Shown: piece by piece, positions 15,848 through 25,806 of the stretch
Layout: each line of letters opens with the position of its first letter
How positions within the stretch are numbered: the stretch's first letter is position 1
NCBI GenBank assembly: GCA_910587865.1
Contig: CAJUNX010000006.1
Span: 1 to 64,000 of the forward strand
Source of the DNA: an uncultured Roseburia sp.
Lineage (GTDB): Bacteria; Bacillota; Clostridia; Lachnospirales; Lachnospiraceae
DNA length: 64,000 bases
Direction of reading: 5' to 3'
Program-made: the position numbers and the translations under genes
Notes under the pieces: generated by a model
Database searches by the model: none
Seen by the model: the letters and a program-made list of their open reading frames with translations, nothing else
Told to the model about the DNA's origin: nothing

Positions 15848-17554
15848 ATGAAGATTCTGAATCATGTATCGGTGAAAATTGCCCTGATTATGGTGTTTAT
15901 AGTGCTTCCGCTGAATGTGATCGCGATTGTGTTTACCGAGAATGCACAGCAGACAATTGTAGATCAGGAGTCCTTTAACACGCAGAAGCTCGCGGACTAT
16001 CAGATGCAGCAGCTGGAGAATGTCATGGATAACGCGCGTGCGCTTCTGACCATCTTTCAGAGGCAGGATGCGGATCTGCTGATCATAAAAAATGAAAATG
16101 TAAACGGATATGAATATGAGTCGTCGAAGCTGAAGTTTTTTTACCGTCTGAAAAATATGGCGGAGACAACAGATGGAGCAGACGGTTATTTTTATTATTT
16201 TCCGGACCGGCGGGACGGCGTGGTATATGGAAATTCGGACGGGAAGGGACAGATGGTGGCGGATCTTTGGGACATGCTCTTTCGCTATGACGGGGAGTGG
16301 AATCCGGCCGGATGGCATCTCTATGAGAACGCAGGTCAGAAGTATCTGATCTTTCTGATCGTGGAACCGCAGCTTGTCTATGGCGCAGTGATCCGTTTGG
16401 AGGACGTTCTGACTGCGGCTGCACAGAGCACGGAATGTCCGGATATCCGGATGGAGCTGTCCGAGAAAAATACGGGCCGTACCATAAAACGGGTGACAGA
16501 GGAGGAGACTGGCGGATCCGGCTGGATTTATTTTGAGGAGGACAGCGTGGGAGAGACCGGAACAGATCCGGGCAGGCGGGATGCGATCGTGATCCGGTCG
16601 GAGGCGAAAAATCTGATCCTGACGATGGAGCTGTCCCGGGCCCAGATCTTAAAAAACGTCACGGCTCCGCAGAGGCTGCTCTGGATTACAGCCGTCTCCT
16701 ATCTGTTTCTGATTCCTCTCCTCTACGGCGTGCTGCGTCTGCTCCTGATCGGGCCGCTGAACCGGATCAATGAGGCGCACCGGCAGATTGAGCGGGGAAA
16801 TGCCGGTTACCGGATTACGGAGATGCCGAAGACGGAGGAATTTCTGGAGCTGTCTGTCTCCTTCAACCGGATGATGGACAACCTGGAGCGCCTTCGGATC
16901 GAGGGTTATGAGAAGGAGCTGTCGCGCCAGCGGATGGAGCTGCGGAATCTTCAGCTTCAGATCCGCCCGCATTTTCTGTTAAATACGTTTAACCTGATCT
17001 TTACGCTGTCACAGAGGCAGGAACATGGCGCGATCCAGCGGACGGTGATCTGGCTGTCTGATTATTTCCGCTATATTTTCCGGGAGGAAAAGGAGCTGGA
17101 GCTGTTCTCAAAGGAGCGGAAACTGATCGAGGGCTATGTGGAGCTGGCGAAGGTCCGTTATGGGGGACGGGTTACGGCGGAATACGAGCTGGATCCGGAG
17201 ATGGATTTTGTGCGGGTACCGCCGCTTTTGATTCATAATTTTGTCGAGAACGCGGTAAAATACGGGATCAAAAAGGATGAGACGCTGCATATCCGGCTGG
17301 AGGGAGAGTATGCGGAGGGGACGGTGACTTTTTATATCCGGGACGACGGAAAAGGGATGACGGAGGAGATATTAGAGCGCAACCGTGCGATGTTTTGCGG
17401 GGAATGGGAGCCGGAGTGTCAGACAAAGCACCTGGGACTTTACAATTCCCTGCGGCGGCTTACGTATTTTTACGGGGAGGAAGCGAGGATTACGGTATCC
17501 TCCCGGCTGGGAGAGGGGACGTGTTTTCAGGTGCGGTTCCCGTATAAGGTATAG
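15848..17554 (+). CDS. YesM-type sensor histidine kinase
   Basis: 568 residues. Transmembrane helix 1 about residues 10-30, an extracellular sensor domain of about 230 residues, helix 2 about 277-300 (LLWITAVSYLFLIPLLYGVL), HAMP, then a His_kinase (LytS/YesM) domain with the phosphorylated His375 in RPHFLLNTFNLI, and a HATPase_c domain (HNFVENAVKYG, DDGKGM). These kinases pair with AraC-type response regulators and sense sugars or oligosaccharides, sometimes through a binding protein. The regulator is encoded 62 bases downstream. Confidence 0.9.
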   Translation: MKILNHVSVKIALIMVFIVLPLNVIAIVFTENAQQTIVDQESFNTQKLADYQMQQLENVMDNARALLTIFQRQDADLLIIKNENVNGYEYESSKLKFFYRLKNMAETTDGADGYFYYFPDRRDGVVYGNSDGKGQMVADLWDMLFRYDGEWNPAGWHLYENAGQKYLIFLIVEPQLVYGAVIRLEDVLTAAAQSTECPDIRMELSEKNTGRTIKRVTEEETGGSGWIYFEEDSVGETGTDPGRRDAIVIRSEAKNLILTMELSRAQILKNVTAPQRLLWITAVSYLFLIPLLYGVLRLLLIGPLNRINEAHRQIERGNAGYRITEMPKTEEFLELSVSFNRMMDNLERLRIEGYEKELSRQRMELRNLQLQIRPHFLLNTFNLIFTLSQRQEHGAIQRTVIWLSDYFRYIFREEKELELFSKERKLIEGYVELAKVRYGGRVTAEYELDPEMDFVRVPPLLIHNFVENAVKYGIKKDETLHIRLEGEYAEGTVTFYIRDDGKGMTEEILERNRAMFCGEWEPECQTKHLGLYNSLRRLTYFYGEEARITVSSRLGEGTCFQVRFPYKV

Positions 17555-17616
17555 AGGGTGCGTCCGCCCGGTCATGGAGCGGAATCGGACAAAGGGCACG
17601 AAGAAGGGGGAGAGAG

Positions 17617-18402
17617 ATGAAGCTTCTGATTGTAAATGACGAGGAACTGACGGCGGAGACGATGAAAAGCGATATCGGCTGGGCGGAGTATGGAATCGAT
17701 GCGGTGTATACGGCCTATGACGCCGCGCAGGCGAAGGAAGTGATCGGAACAGAGCAGATTGACATCCTGCTGTGCGATATCGAGATGCCGGGAGACAACG
17801 GTATTGAGCTGCTTCGATGGGTGCGGGAGGAAGGGCTTCCCATTGAGTGCATCTTCCTGACCTGTCATCCTTCGTTTCAGTATGCGCAGGAGGCGATTAA
17901 GCTGGACTGTCAGGATTATATTCTGATACCGGCGCTCTATGAGGATATTGGCGCGGGCGTCAAAAAGGTGGTGGAGCGCATCCGGACGGAGCGCGAGATG
18001 CGCCAGTACGTTACCTACGGAAAGCGCGCGATAGAGACAAAGATTGACGAGGCGGCAAAACAGCATGGGGAGAAGAAATCCCGGGAAAAGCTGGCGGGGG
18101 AGATCGAGCGCTATATTCTGGCGCATCTGGGGGATCAGGAGCTGTCGGTCAATGAGCTTGGCAGCGTCTTTTATATGCATCCGGTGTCCTTAAACCGGAA
18201 CTTTCGGGAGGAAAAACAGATTCCGGTCAGCCAGTTTATCCTGGAGGAGCGGATGAAGCTGGCGGCATCGCTGTTGGAATCCGGCCGGCTGGGAGTGGAA
18301 ACCGTTGCGCTGCAGACCGGCTATCAGAGCGCGGCGGGATTTTCCAATGCATTTAAGAAGTATTACGGGTGCAGCCCGGTGAATTATGGGAAGAGGGGAT
18401 AG
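17617..18402 (+). CDS. YesN-type response regulator with AraC DNA-binding domain
   Basis: 261 residues. The receiver domain (1-115) has acidic D8/E9/E10 and phospho-acceptor D54 (LLCDIEMPG), but the near-invariant Lys of the DYxLKP loop is Ile104 (DYILIPALY). Two helix-turn-helix motifs of the AraC family occupy about 165-261 (LSVNELGSVFYMHPVSLNRNF and VETVALQTGYQSAAGFSNAFKKYYG). It should activate the carbohydrate genes downstream when phosphorylated. Ends 6 bases before the next regulator. Confidence 0.88.
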   Translation: MKLLIVNDEELTAETMKSDIGWAEYGIDAVYTAYDAAQAKEVIGTEQIDILLCDIEMPGDNGIELLRWVREEGLPIECIFLTCHPSFQYAQEAIKLDCQDYILIPALYEDIGAGVKKVVERIRTEREMRQYVTYGKRAIETKIDEAAKQHGEKKSREKLAGEIERYILAHLGDQELSVNELGSVFYMHPVSLNRNFREEKQIPVSQFILEERMKLAASLLESGRLGVETVALQTGYQSAAGFSNAFKKYYGCSPVNYGKRG

Positions 18403-18408
18403 AATAAC

Positions 18409-19605
18409 ATGGAAATAAACGATATTTGCTTCCTGACAGAACACTTTGGATCAGCGACGAAGATTCCCTGCCGGGTGCTGATGCACGGCGGATATACCAT
18501 TGTGCCGGGAGAAGCGTCCGAAAGAGACAGGGAACCGTTTTTTTCCGACGAGAAGCTGGCGACGGGGATGTGGACGCTGGCGCAGGAAGCGTATGGCGTG
18601 CAGATTGTGAGCGAGGGGGACTGGCTGCGCTATGCTTTATTTCATGTGAAGAATGAGATGTGTGTCGTTCTGGGGCCGGTCTGTTACGGGATGCCGGAAG
18701 ATGCGGAATGCGCCCGGTACCGGGTACGCCATGCGCTGCGGGCATCGGACTGGAGGCCTGCGGTTCTGGATCGTGAAGCCTTTGTATCGGCTGTCCTGCT
18801 GGCATATTTCTGCTTTACGGGGGAGCGGCTGACGCCGGAGGAGATTGGCATGCCAAAGACCGGGGGATATGATCTGGATCAGAACAGGCTGGAGCTTTAT
18901 ATACATGAGCAGAAGCTGGAGGAGAACGAGCGGAATCAGATCACATACCAAAGGGAGCAGGCGTCGCTTCAGACGATTCGGGACGGGGATCCGGAAACGG
19001 CCAGGGCCCGGTCCATGGAACTGGGGGCGTTAGAGCTTCTGCCGCGCAAGGCTGCGGATGTAAGGAAGCATTATGAATATCTGGCATGCAGCACGATCGC
19101 CGTTGCCGCCCATGTGGCGATGGACAGCGGCGTGCGCGCGGAGCTGGCCTATTCTCTGATCGACGTCGGGCAGCAGCGGCTGTCGGTATGCCGCACGATC
19201 CAGGAGATGGTACGGCTGATGCAGGATACTATGGTAGGCTTTGCATATTGTGTACAATCCTCACGGGGGCGTAAGGCGATCGGATATTATACGGAAGGCT
19301 GCGAGGAATATATCAGACGTCATCTCTACACGCCGTTTACGGTGCGGGAGATGGCCAGGGATCTGGGATTTCATCCGAATTATCTGTCCGCGAAATTTGT
19401 GAGGGAGAACGGGATCAGCATCACGCGGTATGTCAGAAAGCTGCGGATGGAAATCGCCGCGAATCTGCTGCGGTATTCGGATATGGAGATCGGGGCGGTC
19501 GCGCAGCATCTGTGCTATGCGACGCAGAGCCATTTCGGAGAGCATTTCCGTGCCGAGTACGGTGTCAGCCCGCAGCGGTTTCGCATGAGAGAAAAACGGA
19601 AGTGA
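18409..19605 (+). CDS. AraC-family transcriptional regulator (second regulator of the locus)
   Basis: 398 residues. The N-terminal 300 residues have no receiver and no recognised sugar-binding fold; they include a helical segment with QKLEENERNQITYQREQASL and a motif CSTIAVAAHVAMDSGV common in Firmicutes AraC regulators with this layout. The C-terminal 100 residues are a clear AraC double HTH (FTVREMARDLGFHPNYLSAKF; VSPQRFRMREK). It begins 6 bases after the YesN-type gene and is probably cotranscribed, so the locus may integrate two signals. Confidence 0.85.
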   Translation: MEINDICFLTEHFGSATKIPCRVLMHGGYTIVPGEASERDREPFFSDEKLATGMWTLAQEAYGVQIVSEGDWLRYALFHVKNEMCVVLGPVCYGMPEDAECARYRVRHALRASDWRPAVLDREAFVSAVLLAYFCFTGERLTPEEIGMPKTGGYDLDQNRLELYIHEQKLEENERNQITYQREQASLQTIRDGDPETARARSMELGALELLPRKAADVRKHYEYLACSTIAVAAHVAMDSGVRAELAYSLIDVGQQRLSVCRTIQEMVRLMQDTMVGFAYCVQSSRGRKAIGYYTEGCEEYIRRHLYTPFTVREMARDLGFHPNYLSAKFVRENGISITRYVRKLRMEIAANLLRYSDMEIGAVAQHLCYATQSHFGEHFRAEYGVSPQRFRMREKRK

Positions 19606-19722
19606 GTTAGAAATAAGACAGATAAATGAGTTTTATGATATACCGGAACATGAAGATGCGCTATGCTTTGTTTATCATCAAATCTGATATCCCCGAAGGC
19701 GGGAAGAAAGTGAGGAAGCAGT

Positions 19723-21072
19723 ATGGGAAGAACAAAGCATCCGGAGCGGAAACTGGGACTTGGGAGACTGCTGCTGTGGCAGACAAGTTCCGTATCAGTC
19801 GCAATCTCGACACTTGTGATTGGATTCGTGACATTCTATTATACGGATATGCTGGGACTGGAGCCGGTTATGGTCGGAACCGTGCTGATGTTAAGCAAGC
19901 TGGTTGACGGCGTGACGGATTTTGTGGCGGGCGTAATCATTGACCGGACGAAGACAAAATGGGGAAAAGGAAGGCCCTATGAGATCTTTATGATCTTTTT
20001 GTGGCTGTGCACATGGGGGCTGTTTGCGTGTCCGACAGGGTTTTCGACGACGATGAAGTATATCTGGCTGTTCTTTATGTATGTCTTTGTGAGCGCCGTG
20101 TGCCAGACGTTCCTGAACGGCAATAACGTGGTCTACATGGTCCGTGCCTTTCAGACGAGGGAGCAGCAGACGAAGCTGGTGGCGTATGGCGGTTTTTTCA
20201 CGATGGGAGCAGGGTTTCTCTTTAATATCGCATTCCCGATTGCGATGGGGCGGATTGCGACGTCGGCTTCTGGCTGGAACCGTCTGATCGGCATGATGGC
20301 GGTACCGATGACGGTGCTCGGGATGGTCCGGATGCTGACGATTAAGGAGCAGTATAACAGTGAGGCGGATGACATGCAGGAGCAGATTAAGCTTCGGGAT
20401 GTGGTGACGCTGTTTCGCACAAACAGAAGCGCGGTGCTTCTTTGTGTGGTACGTTTCCTGCAAAATACAATTGTAAGTATGGGTGTGGTAACTTATTATT
20501 TTACATACATTATCCAGGATGTCTCCCTGATGGGCGTCGTCTCTGCCTTTACCATCCTGGGCCTGCCGCTTGCGTTTCTCATGCCGGTGTTCCGGAGAAA
20601 ATGGGGAATGGATAAGATGGTGGCCGGAGGTTTCGCCGTGGTGCTCGCCGGCTATGTCGTGATGCTGTTTGCGGGTGCAAATCTTGCGCTGGTCATTGTA
20701 TCCGGGCTGATGACGAGTATCGGCGCCGTGCCCTTTACCATGATGTTTAATATGTATATCGTGGACTGTGCGGATTTTAATGAAATGATCGGAAATCCGC
20801 GTATGGAAGGAACGATGGGAAGCGTGTTTGGTCTTGCGGCAAAGGTCGGCGGTGCGTTCGGCGGATTTGTGCTCGGCGCGATGTTAAGCCTGGCGGGCTA
20901 TGACGGGGCGCTGGCGATGCAGGGGGATGCGGCGCTGTTCATGATCCGTGCGCTGGCGAGCGTGATTCCGTTTGTATTCTATGTGGTGATTATTTTTGTC
21001 ATGAAAAAAGTGAAGCTCGATGAGAAATTAAAAGATTACCGGGAGAATTTAAGCCGGAAGGCGGAAGGATAA
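19723..21072 (+). CDS. GPH-family (MelB-like) sugar:cation symporter
   Basis: 449 residues and about twelve membrane helices. N-terminal VAISTLVIGFVTFYYTDMLGL, DGVTDFVAGVIIDRTKTKWGKGRPY and later DCADFNEMIGNPRMEGTMGS are typical of glycoside-pentoside-hexuronide symporters (MFS_2). Such carriers import oligosaccharides or glycosides with Na+ or H+. GAGGAAG precedes the start. It opens the enzyme run that continues to 30748, which suggests it brings in the glycosides released outside. Confidence 0.88.
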   Translation: MGRTKHPERKLGLGRLLLWQTSSVSVAISTLVIGFVTFYYTDMLGLEPVMVGTVLMLSKLVDGVTDFVAGVIIDRTKTKWGKGRPYEIFMIFLWLCTWGLFACPTGFSTTMKYIWLFFMYVFVSAVCQTFLNGNNVVYMVRAFQTREQQTKLVAYGGFFTMGAGFLFNIAFPIAMGRIATSASGWNRLIGMMAVPMTVLGMVRMLTIKEQYNSEADDMQEQIKLRDVVTLFRTNRSAVLLCVVRFLQNTIVSMGVVTYYFTYIIQDVSLMGVVSAFTILGLPLAFLMPVFRRKWGMDKMVAGGFAVVLAGYVVMLFAGANLALVIVSGLMTSIGAVPFTMMFNMYIVDCADFNEMIGNPRMEGTMGSVFGLAAKVGGAFGGFVLGAMLSLAGYDGALAMQGDAALFMIRALASVIPFVFYVVIIFVMKKVKLDEKLKDYRENLSRKAEG

Positions 21073-21129
21073 GGATGTGCGGCATGACGCATCAGGAAAT
21101 GAAATCACAGGGAAAGGAATGGAGAACAG

Positions 21130-23268
21130 ATGGATACGGAAACGATCTATGATGTGAGAGAGGATGAACGGTTTTGCAGCTATGAGATTGATATCAATGA
21201 GCAGCGGGAGAGGAGGCTGTCTGACGGCTCCTGTATCACCTACCGGTATCTGCACGGCTTTGTGCGGGAGCAGAATCTGAAATTTTCGTTCTGCTTTCCG
21301 TTAAAGGAGACGTACCGGGGACGTTTTTTTCAGTATCTGTCCCCGTTCCCGGGGCCGGATGAGGAGCTTGCCTCTTTAAACCGGACAGGGGCGGACGATC
21401 ATATCGCGTTTGCGCTGCGCTGCGGGGCGTATTTTGTGGAGAGCAATATGTGTTCCGGCGCGGCGTTTGGCGGTATGCCGGACAATACGCTGGTGTGGAA
21501 GGCAAGCGCGGCGGCAGCGGAGATCTCAAGGATTGAGGCAAAGAAGCTGTACGGCTGCGAGAGACCGTATGGCTATGTCTACGGCGGCAGCGGCGGCGCG
21601 TATAAGACGATGGCCTGTATCGAACATACCTGTGCCTGGGACGGCGCTGTGCCTTATGTAATCGGTTCGCCGGTATCCCTGCCGAATTCCATCACGCTGC
21701 ACGCGCTGGGACAGCGCTGTCTGCGACATGTGTACGGAAATATCGTGGATGCGCTCGATGCCGGCGGCAGCAAAAATCCGTATGAGGGACTGACGGAGGA
21801 GGAAGCGTCTGTACTCCGGGAAATCACGGCCATGGGATTCCCGCCGCGCGCATGGTTTATGGAGGCAGGAGGAAGGATAGACGACGGTTCCCTCCCGGTG
21901 CTGGCGCCAGGGGTAAAGGGGATGGATCCCGGATATTTCACGGATTTCTGGACGGTTCCCGGCTATGCGGGGGCGGATCCGGACGGCAGCGCCGTGCGGG
22001 ACCGGATCTGTTTTACGGGGAAGGTGACGGAGGTCGGCCTGCCGCACTCCGGGAATGCGGATGGGAAAACCGGCGGGCCGGACGCTGGGGAAGCGGGTGA
22101 AAAGGCCGGCGGGCCGGACGCCGGGGAAGCGGATGTAACCATCGATGACCGCAACGGCGTGGATACCGCCTGGAAGAAGCAGCTTGCGGACGGGGAGGAC
22201 GCCTGGATCGGGCTGGAAGCCGTGCCGCAGGGAGAGGATCTTTGGCTGAAGGGGGTCACCATCCGCATTGAGACAGGGGCATCCGCCGGAAAGCAGCTCC
22301 TGCTGGAGGATATCGTGGGAAACCGCCTGACCATCGGTATGTGCTACGGCATGGATGACCTGGAGGGGGTGCTTGGCGCGATCCGGCCGGGAGATGAGAT
22401 TTCCCTGGATAATTCGGACTATATTGCGCTCCAGTATTATTACCGCCACCAGGTACCGGCGGATCCGTCCTTTACGGTATTTGACCAATTCCGCAAAGAA
22501 GACGGGACGCCGGCGCTGCCGCAGCGGGAGCGTGTGATGGGCCTGAATTTCAGCGGAACCGGGACGGTACAGAATGGCAATATCCAGGGGAAAGTGATCC
22601 TCCTGCAGTCCATGATGGATGAGTCCACCTGGCCCTGGTGCGCGGACTGGTACCGGAAGCGTGTGATCGCGGAAAAGGGATCCGATGCCGATCTGCGTCT
22701 CTACTACATGGATCGCTGTGTGCACGGGGATATCACGGCGCTGCGCAGCACCATGATCACCAGTTATGTCGGCGCGCTGCACCAGTGTCTGCTGGATCTC
22801 TCCGACTGGGTCGAGGGGAGAAAGGAGCCGCTGGCAGGAAGCAATTATGTCTGTGAGGACGGGCAGATTCTGCTGCCGGATGACGCCGGGGCGCGCGGAG
22901 GGATCCAGCCGGTGGTGACGCTTCTCGCGAATAAAGAGACGTGCGCGCATGTCAGGGCCGGCGAGCCGGTGCGGCTGTCCGCGAAGATCAGCCTTCCTGC
23001 GGGAGCCGGCACGGTGACGGATGTCGAATATGATTTTCACGGCGGAATGGAGCTGACAGAGGAAGGCCACGATAAGGTGCGGGGAGAATTCCATCCGGCG
23101 CCGGAAGGGGAGAAAAGCGGCGCAGTCTCAGAAACGGTTTGCAGCTATGAGAAGCCGGGCGTATATTTCGCTGCGGTGCATGTCAGCATCCAGCGGAACG
23201 GGGATGTGTTGGAGGAGTTTACAAAGATTCACAATCTGGCGAGAGTCAGAATTATGGTAGAGCCATGA
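21130..23268 (+). CDS. Large alpha/beta-hydrolase-like protein of unknown substrate
   Basis: 712 residues, no signal peptide. The only motif I recognise is a nucleophile elbow YGGSGGAYKT (about residue 154-163) after GYVYG, with the following helix ACIEHTCAWDGAVPYVIGSPVSLPN as in alpha/beta hydrolases of the tannase/feruloyl-esterase kind. A middle insert (about 310-335) has a 12-residue tandem duplication. The C-terminal 110 residues look like a PKD/Ig-type beta domain (VRLSAKISLPAGAGTVTDVEYDFHG; YEKPGVYFAAVHVS). It overlaps the GH2 gene by 4 bases, so an esterase acting on a decorated glycan is plausible, but this is inference. Confidence 0.6.
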   Translation: MDTETIYDVREDERFCSYEIDINEQRERRLSDGSCITYRYLHGFVREQNLKFSFCFPLKETYRGRFFQYLSPFPGPDEELASLNRTGADDHIAFALRCGAYFVESNMCSGAAFGGMPDNTLVWKASAAAAEISRIEAKKLYGCERPYGYVYGGSGGAYKTMACIEHTCAWDGAVPYVIGSPVSLPNSITLHALGQRCLRHVYGNIVDALDAGGSKNPYEGLTEEEASVLREITAMGFPPRAWFMEAGGRIDDGSLPVLAPGVKGMDPGYFTDFWTVPGYAGADPDGSAVRDRICFTGKVTEVGLPHSGNADGKTGGPDAGEAGEKAGGPDAGEADVTIDDRNGVDTAWKKQLADGEDAWIGLEAVPQGEDLWLKGVTIRIETGASAGKQLLLEDIVGNRLTIGMCYGMDDLEGVLGAIRPGDEISLDNSDYIALQYYYRHQVPADPSFTVFDQFRKEDGTPALPQRERVMGLNFSGTGTVQNGNIQGKVILLQSMMDESTWPWCADWYRKRVIAEKGSDADLRLYYMDRCVHGDITALRSTMITSYVGALHQCLLDLSDWVEGRKEPLAGSNYVCEDGQILLPDDAGARGGIQPVVTLLANKETCAHVRAGEPVRLSAKISLPAGAGTVTDVEYDFHGGMELTEEGHDKVRGEFHPAPEGEKSGAVSETVCSYEKPGVYFAAVHVSIQRNGDVLEEFTKIHNLARVRIMVEP
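22057..22128. repeat. Two tandem 36-bp units in the hydrolase gene
   Basis: 22057-22092 and 22093-22128 encode ADGKTGGPDAGE and AGEKAGGPDAGE; in-frame duplication in a loop. Confidence 0.85.
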
Positions 23269-25793
23269 GACAGATTGATTTTAACAGAGGATGGTTTTTT
23301 TCGGAAAAAGGGACGGAACGGTGCGGGGCGGTGACGCTGCCACATGATGCGATGATCCATACGAAGCGTGACCCCTCGATGCGCAATTATTTCCTGCTGG
23401 CGGGATTTCATGGCGGGGAATATCATTACCGTAAAACTTTTTATGTGCCATACGAAGCGGCCCAAAAGACGCTGCTGCTGGAATTTGAGGCGGTCTACTG
23501 CATGAGCGAGGTTCTGGTAAACGGCGTGAAGCGGAAGGAAAAGCCCTATGGATACACGCCGTTTGTCATTGACCTGAGCGGATGTCTGGAGTACGGCGCG
23601 GAAAATACGATTGAAGTGATCGCGCATGTGCCGTATGAGGGACACGGCCGCTGGTATACCGGCGGTGGGATTTACCGGCCGGTTCATCTGTATGAGGGCG
23701 GGAAGAACTATCTGCGCCCGCAGGGGCTTAAGGTCACGACGCGCTCCATTCATCCGGCGGTAATCCGTGCGGAGGCTGCCGTCAGCGGGGAAGCGGCTGT
23801 CAGCGGGGAAGGCAGTGTACATGTCACGGTACGGCGGCTCAGCCAGACAGACAACCCTGCCTGTAGTGCACAGGCAGTTTCCGGATCCGCGTCAGCGGAG
23901 AAGGAGCGCTGTGCGGCAGAGGGAAGCTGTCAGGTGCGGGACGGCCGGGCATGTATAGAGCTGACAATTGACGATGCGGCGCTGTGGAGCGCGGATGAGC
24001 CGAACCTGTATGAGGTGACGGCGGAGCTTTATGACGGCGGGATGCTGGCGGACACCGATACGGTGCAGACCGGTATCCGGACGATCGCGACGGATCCGGC
24101 CCGCGGGCTCCTGATCAACGGGATTCCGACCTTTCTGCGGGGCGGGTGCATCCACAATGACTGCGGCGTGATCGGGGTGATCAACAATGATGTGACGGAG
24201 CTGCACCGGGCCAGGAGGATAAAGGAATCCGGGTTTAACGCGATCCGGTCAGCCCATCATCCGATGTCCCGCAGCCTGATGAAAGCATGTGACGAAGTCG
24301 GGCTGTATGTGATGGATGAAGCCTTTGATTACTGGTACCGTCCGAAATGCCAGAATCCCTACGGCGGCGTTTTTTTGCAGGAGTATGAGGAGGATGCCCG
24401 TCTGATGGCAAAGGATGCTTACAATCATCCCAGCGTGATCCTGTATTCGATCGGCAATGAGATCCCGGAGGCGGGGAGCGTGAAAGGGGTGCGCGTCGGA
24501 AAAGCGATTCTTGACGCGATACGCAGTGTGGATGAGACGAGGCCCTGTACCTTATGTCCAAGCGTGCACTGGCTGCGCGAATATCTTGCGGGGACGCCGT
24601 ATCTCACCGTGGATGAGGATGAATGGATGGCGGGATCGGATGAGCGCAAAAAAGCGGACTGGGAACATTATATGCAGATATTTCTGGGAGCCGTCAATAA
24701 TCTTCCGGAGGAGGAACGGGGACAAAGCTATCCGGACACATACATCCGTCAGGACGAGGAGGCGACAAAGAAACTTTATCCGCTGCTGGATGTGGCGGGC
24801 TATAATTACTATGAGAACCGCTACGACGTACTCCATGCACTGCACCCGGAGCGCGTGCTTCTCGGTACCGAAACGAGGGGAAACCACATCGTGGAGACGA
24901 TGCGTTACGCGCGGAAACATCCGTTTCTGATCGGGGATTTTGTCTGGACGCTGCAGGATCATCTGGGCGAGGCAAACTGCTGCGATCTGTATTATGACAC
25001 AAGGGATCCGGCGGATCCGGACAGCAGAGAGAACCGCAGGCGTTATCCGTGGCTGGTGAATTACGGAGGGGTGCTGAATCTTACCGGCGGGATCCTGCCT
25101 GCGATCCATCGTTATCGTTTTGCATGGGACGAAGGGTATCACGGGATCTGGCTGGCCACACAGCCGCCGGTGCATGGCGGAAGACTGCCGCAGGTATCCA
25201 GTTACCGCTGGACCGATACGGTGGAGGGCTGGACGTATGAGGGATGCGAGGGCAGCCCGACCTGGGTCGACGTCTACACGGATGCCGTGCATGTGGAAGT
25301 GTATGTGAACGGCGTACTGGCAGGGAAGGCGGAGGCTGTGGATTATTTTGCGAAGATCCCCTGCACGTATCAGCCGGGTGAGCTTCTGGCAATCGGATAT
25401 GACGGGGAGGGAAACGAGTGCTGCCGTACTGTTATGCATACGGCCGGTACCGACACGCGGATCTGTGTAAATGCAGATAAAACGACGCTTGTGGCCGGAG
25501 GGCAGGACTTCTGTTTTGTGGATATTGCGGTCACGGACGAAAAAGGGACGGTGAAGCTTCTGCCGGAGCGCAGGGTATCCGTCCGTGTGGAGGGCGCGGC
25601 GGTGTTACAGGGTTTTGGCAGCGCGTACCATAAAAATGAGGAGCGGTTTGACCAGACGGACCATATGACTTATATGGGAAGGCTGCAGGCGGTTCTGCGC
25701 TCCGGGGCGGAGCCTGGAGACGCGACGGTTATCCTGACATCGGAGGGGTTGCCGGAGCAGCAGCTTACGCTCCGTGTAAAGAGCGGCGAATGA
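23265..25793 (+). CDS. Glycoside hydrolase family 2 (beta-galactosidase/beta-glucuronidase type)
   Basis: 842 residues. N-terminal sugar-binding domain (NRGWFF...LPHDAMI...GEYHYRKTF), immunoglobulin-like domain, TIM barrel with acid/base E399 in SIGNEIPE and nucleophile E536 in GTETRG, then C-terminal beta domains of the DUF4982 kind (about 615 onwards). No signal peptide, so it works in the cytoplasm on imported oligosaccharides. It is read from an ATGA overlap with the alpha/beta hydrolase. A short 18-bp duplication (23775-23810) encodes AAVSGE twice in the Ig-like domain. Confidence 0.92.
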   Translation: MRQIDFNRGWFFSEKGTERCGAVTLPHDAMIHTKRDPSMRNYFLLAGFHGGEYHYRKTFYVPYEAAQKTLLLEFEAVYCMSEVLVNGVKRKEKPYGYTPFVIDLSGCLEYGAENTIEVIAHVPYEGHGRWYTGGGIYRPVHLYEGGKNYLRPQGLKVTTRSIHPAVIRAEAAVSGEAAVSGEGSVHVTVRRLSQTDNPACSAQAVSGSASAEKERCAAEGSCQVRDGRACIELTIDDAALWSADEPNLYEVTAELYDGGMLADTDTVQTGIRTIATDPARGLLINGIPTFLRGGCIHNDCGVIGVINNDVTELHRARRIKESGFNAIRSAHHPMSRSLMKACDEVGLYVMDEAFDYWYRPKCQNPYGGVFLQEYEEDARLMAKDAYNHPSVILYSIGNEIPEAGSVKGVRVGKAILDAIRSVDETRPCTLCPSVHWLREYLAGTPYLTVDEDEWMAGSDERKKADWEHYMQIFLGAVNNLPEEERGQSYPDTYIRQDEEATKKLYPLLDVAGYNYYENRYDVLHALHPERVLLGTETRGNHIVETMRYARKHPFLIGDFVWTLQDHLGEANCCDLYYDTRDPADPDSRENRRRYPWLVNYGGVLNLTGGILPAIHRYRFAWDEGYHGIWLATQPPVHGGRLPQVSSYRWTDTVEGWTYEGCEGSPTWVDVYTDAVHVEVYVNGVLAGKAEAVDYFAKIPCTYQPGELLAIGYDGEGNECCRTVMHTAGTDTRICVNADKTTLVAGGQDFCFVDIAVTDEKGTVKLLPERRVSVRVEGAAVLQGFGSAYHKNEERFDQTDHMTYMGRLQAVLRSGAEPGDATVILTSEGLPEQQLTLRVKSGE

Positions 25794-25806
25794 CATCAGA
25801 AAGGCG

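Noticed and set aside
21526..23094. 522-codon minus-strand frame
   Set aside because: Arg/His-rich low-quality composition typical of antisense frames in GC-rich genes; it lies wholly within the + strand hydrolase, which has proper starts and operon overlaps.
24552..25439. 295-codon minus-strand frame within GH2
   Set aside because: Antisense shadow; the GH2 catalytic residues are on the + strand.
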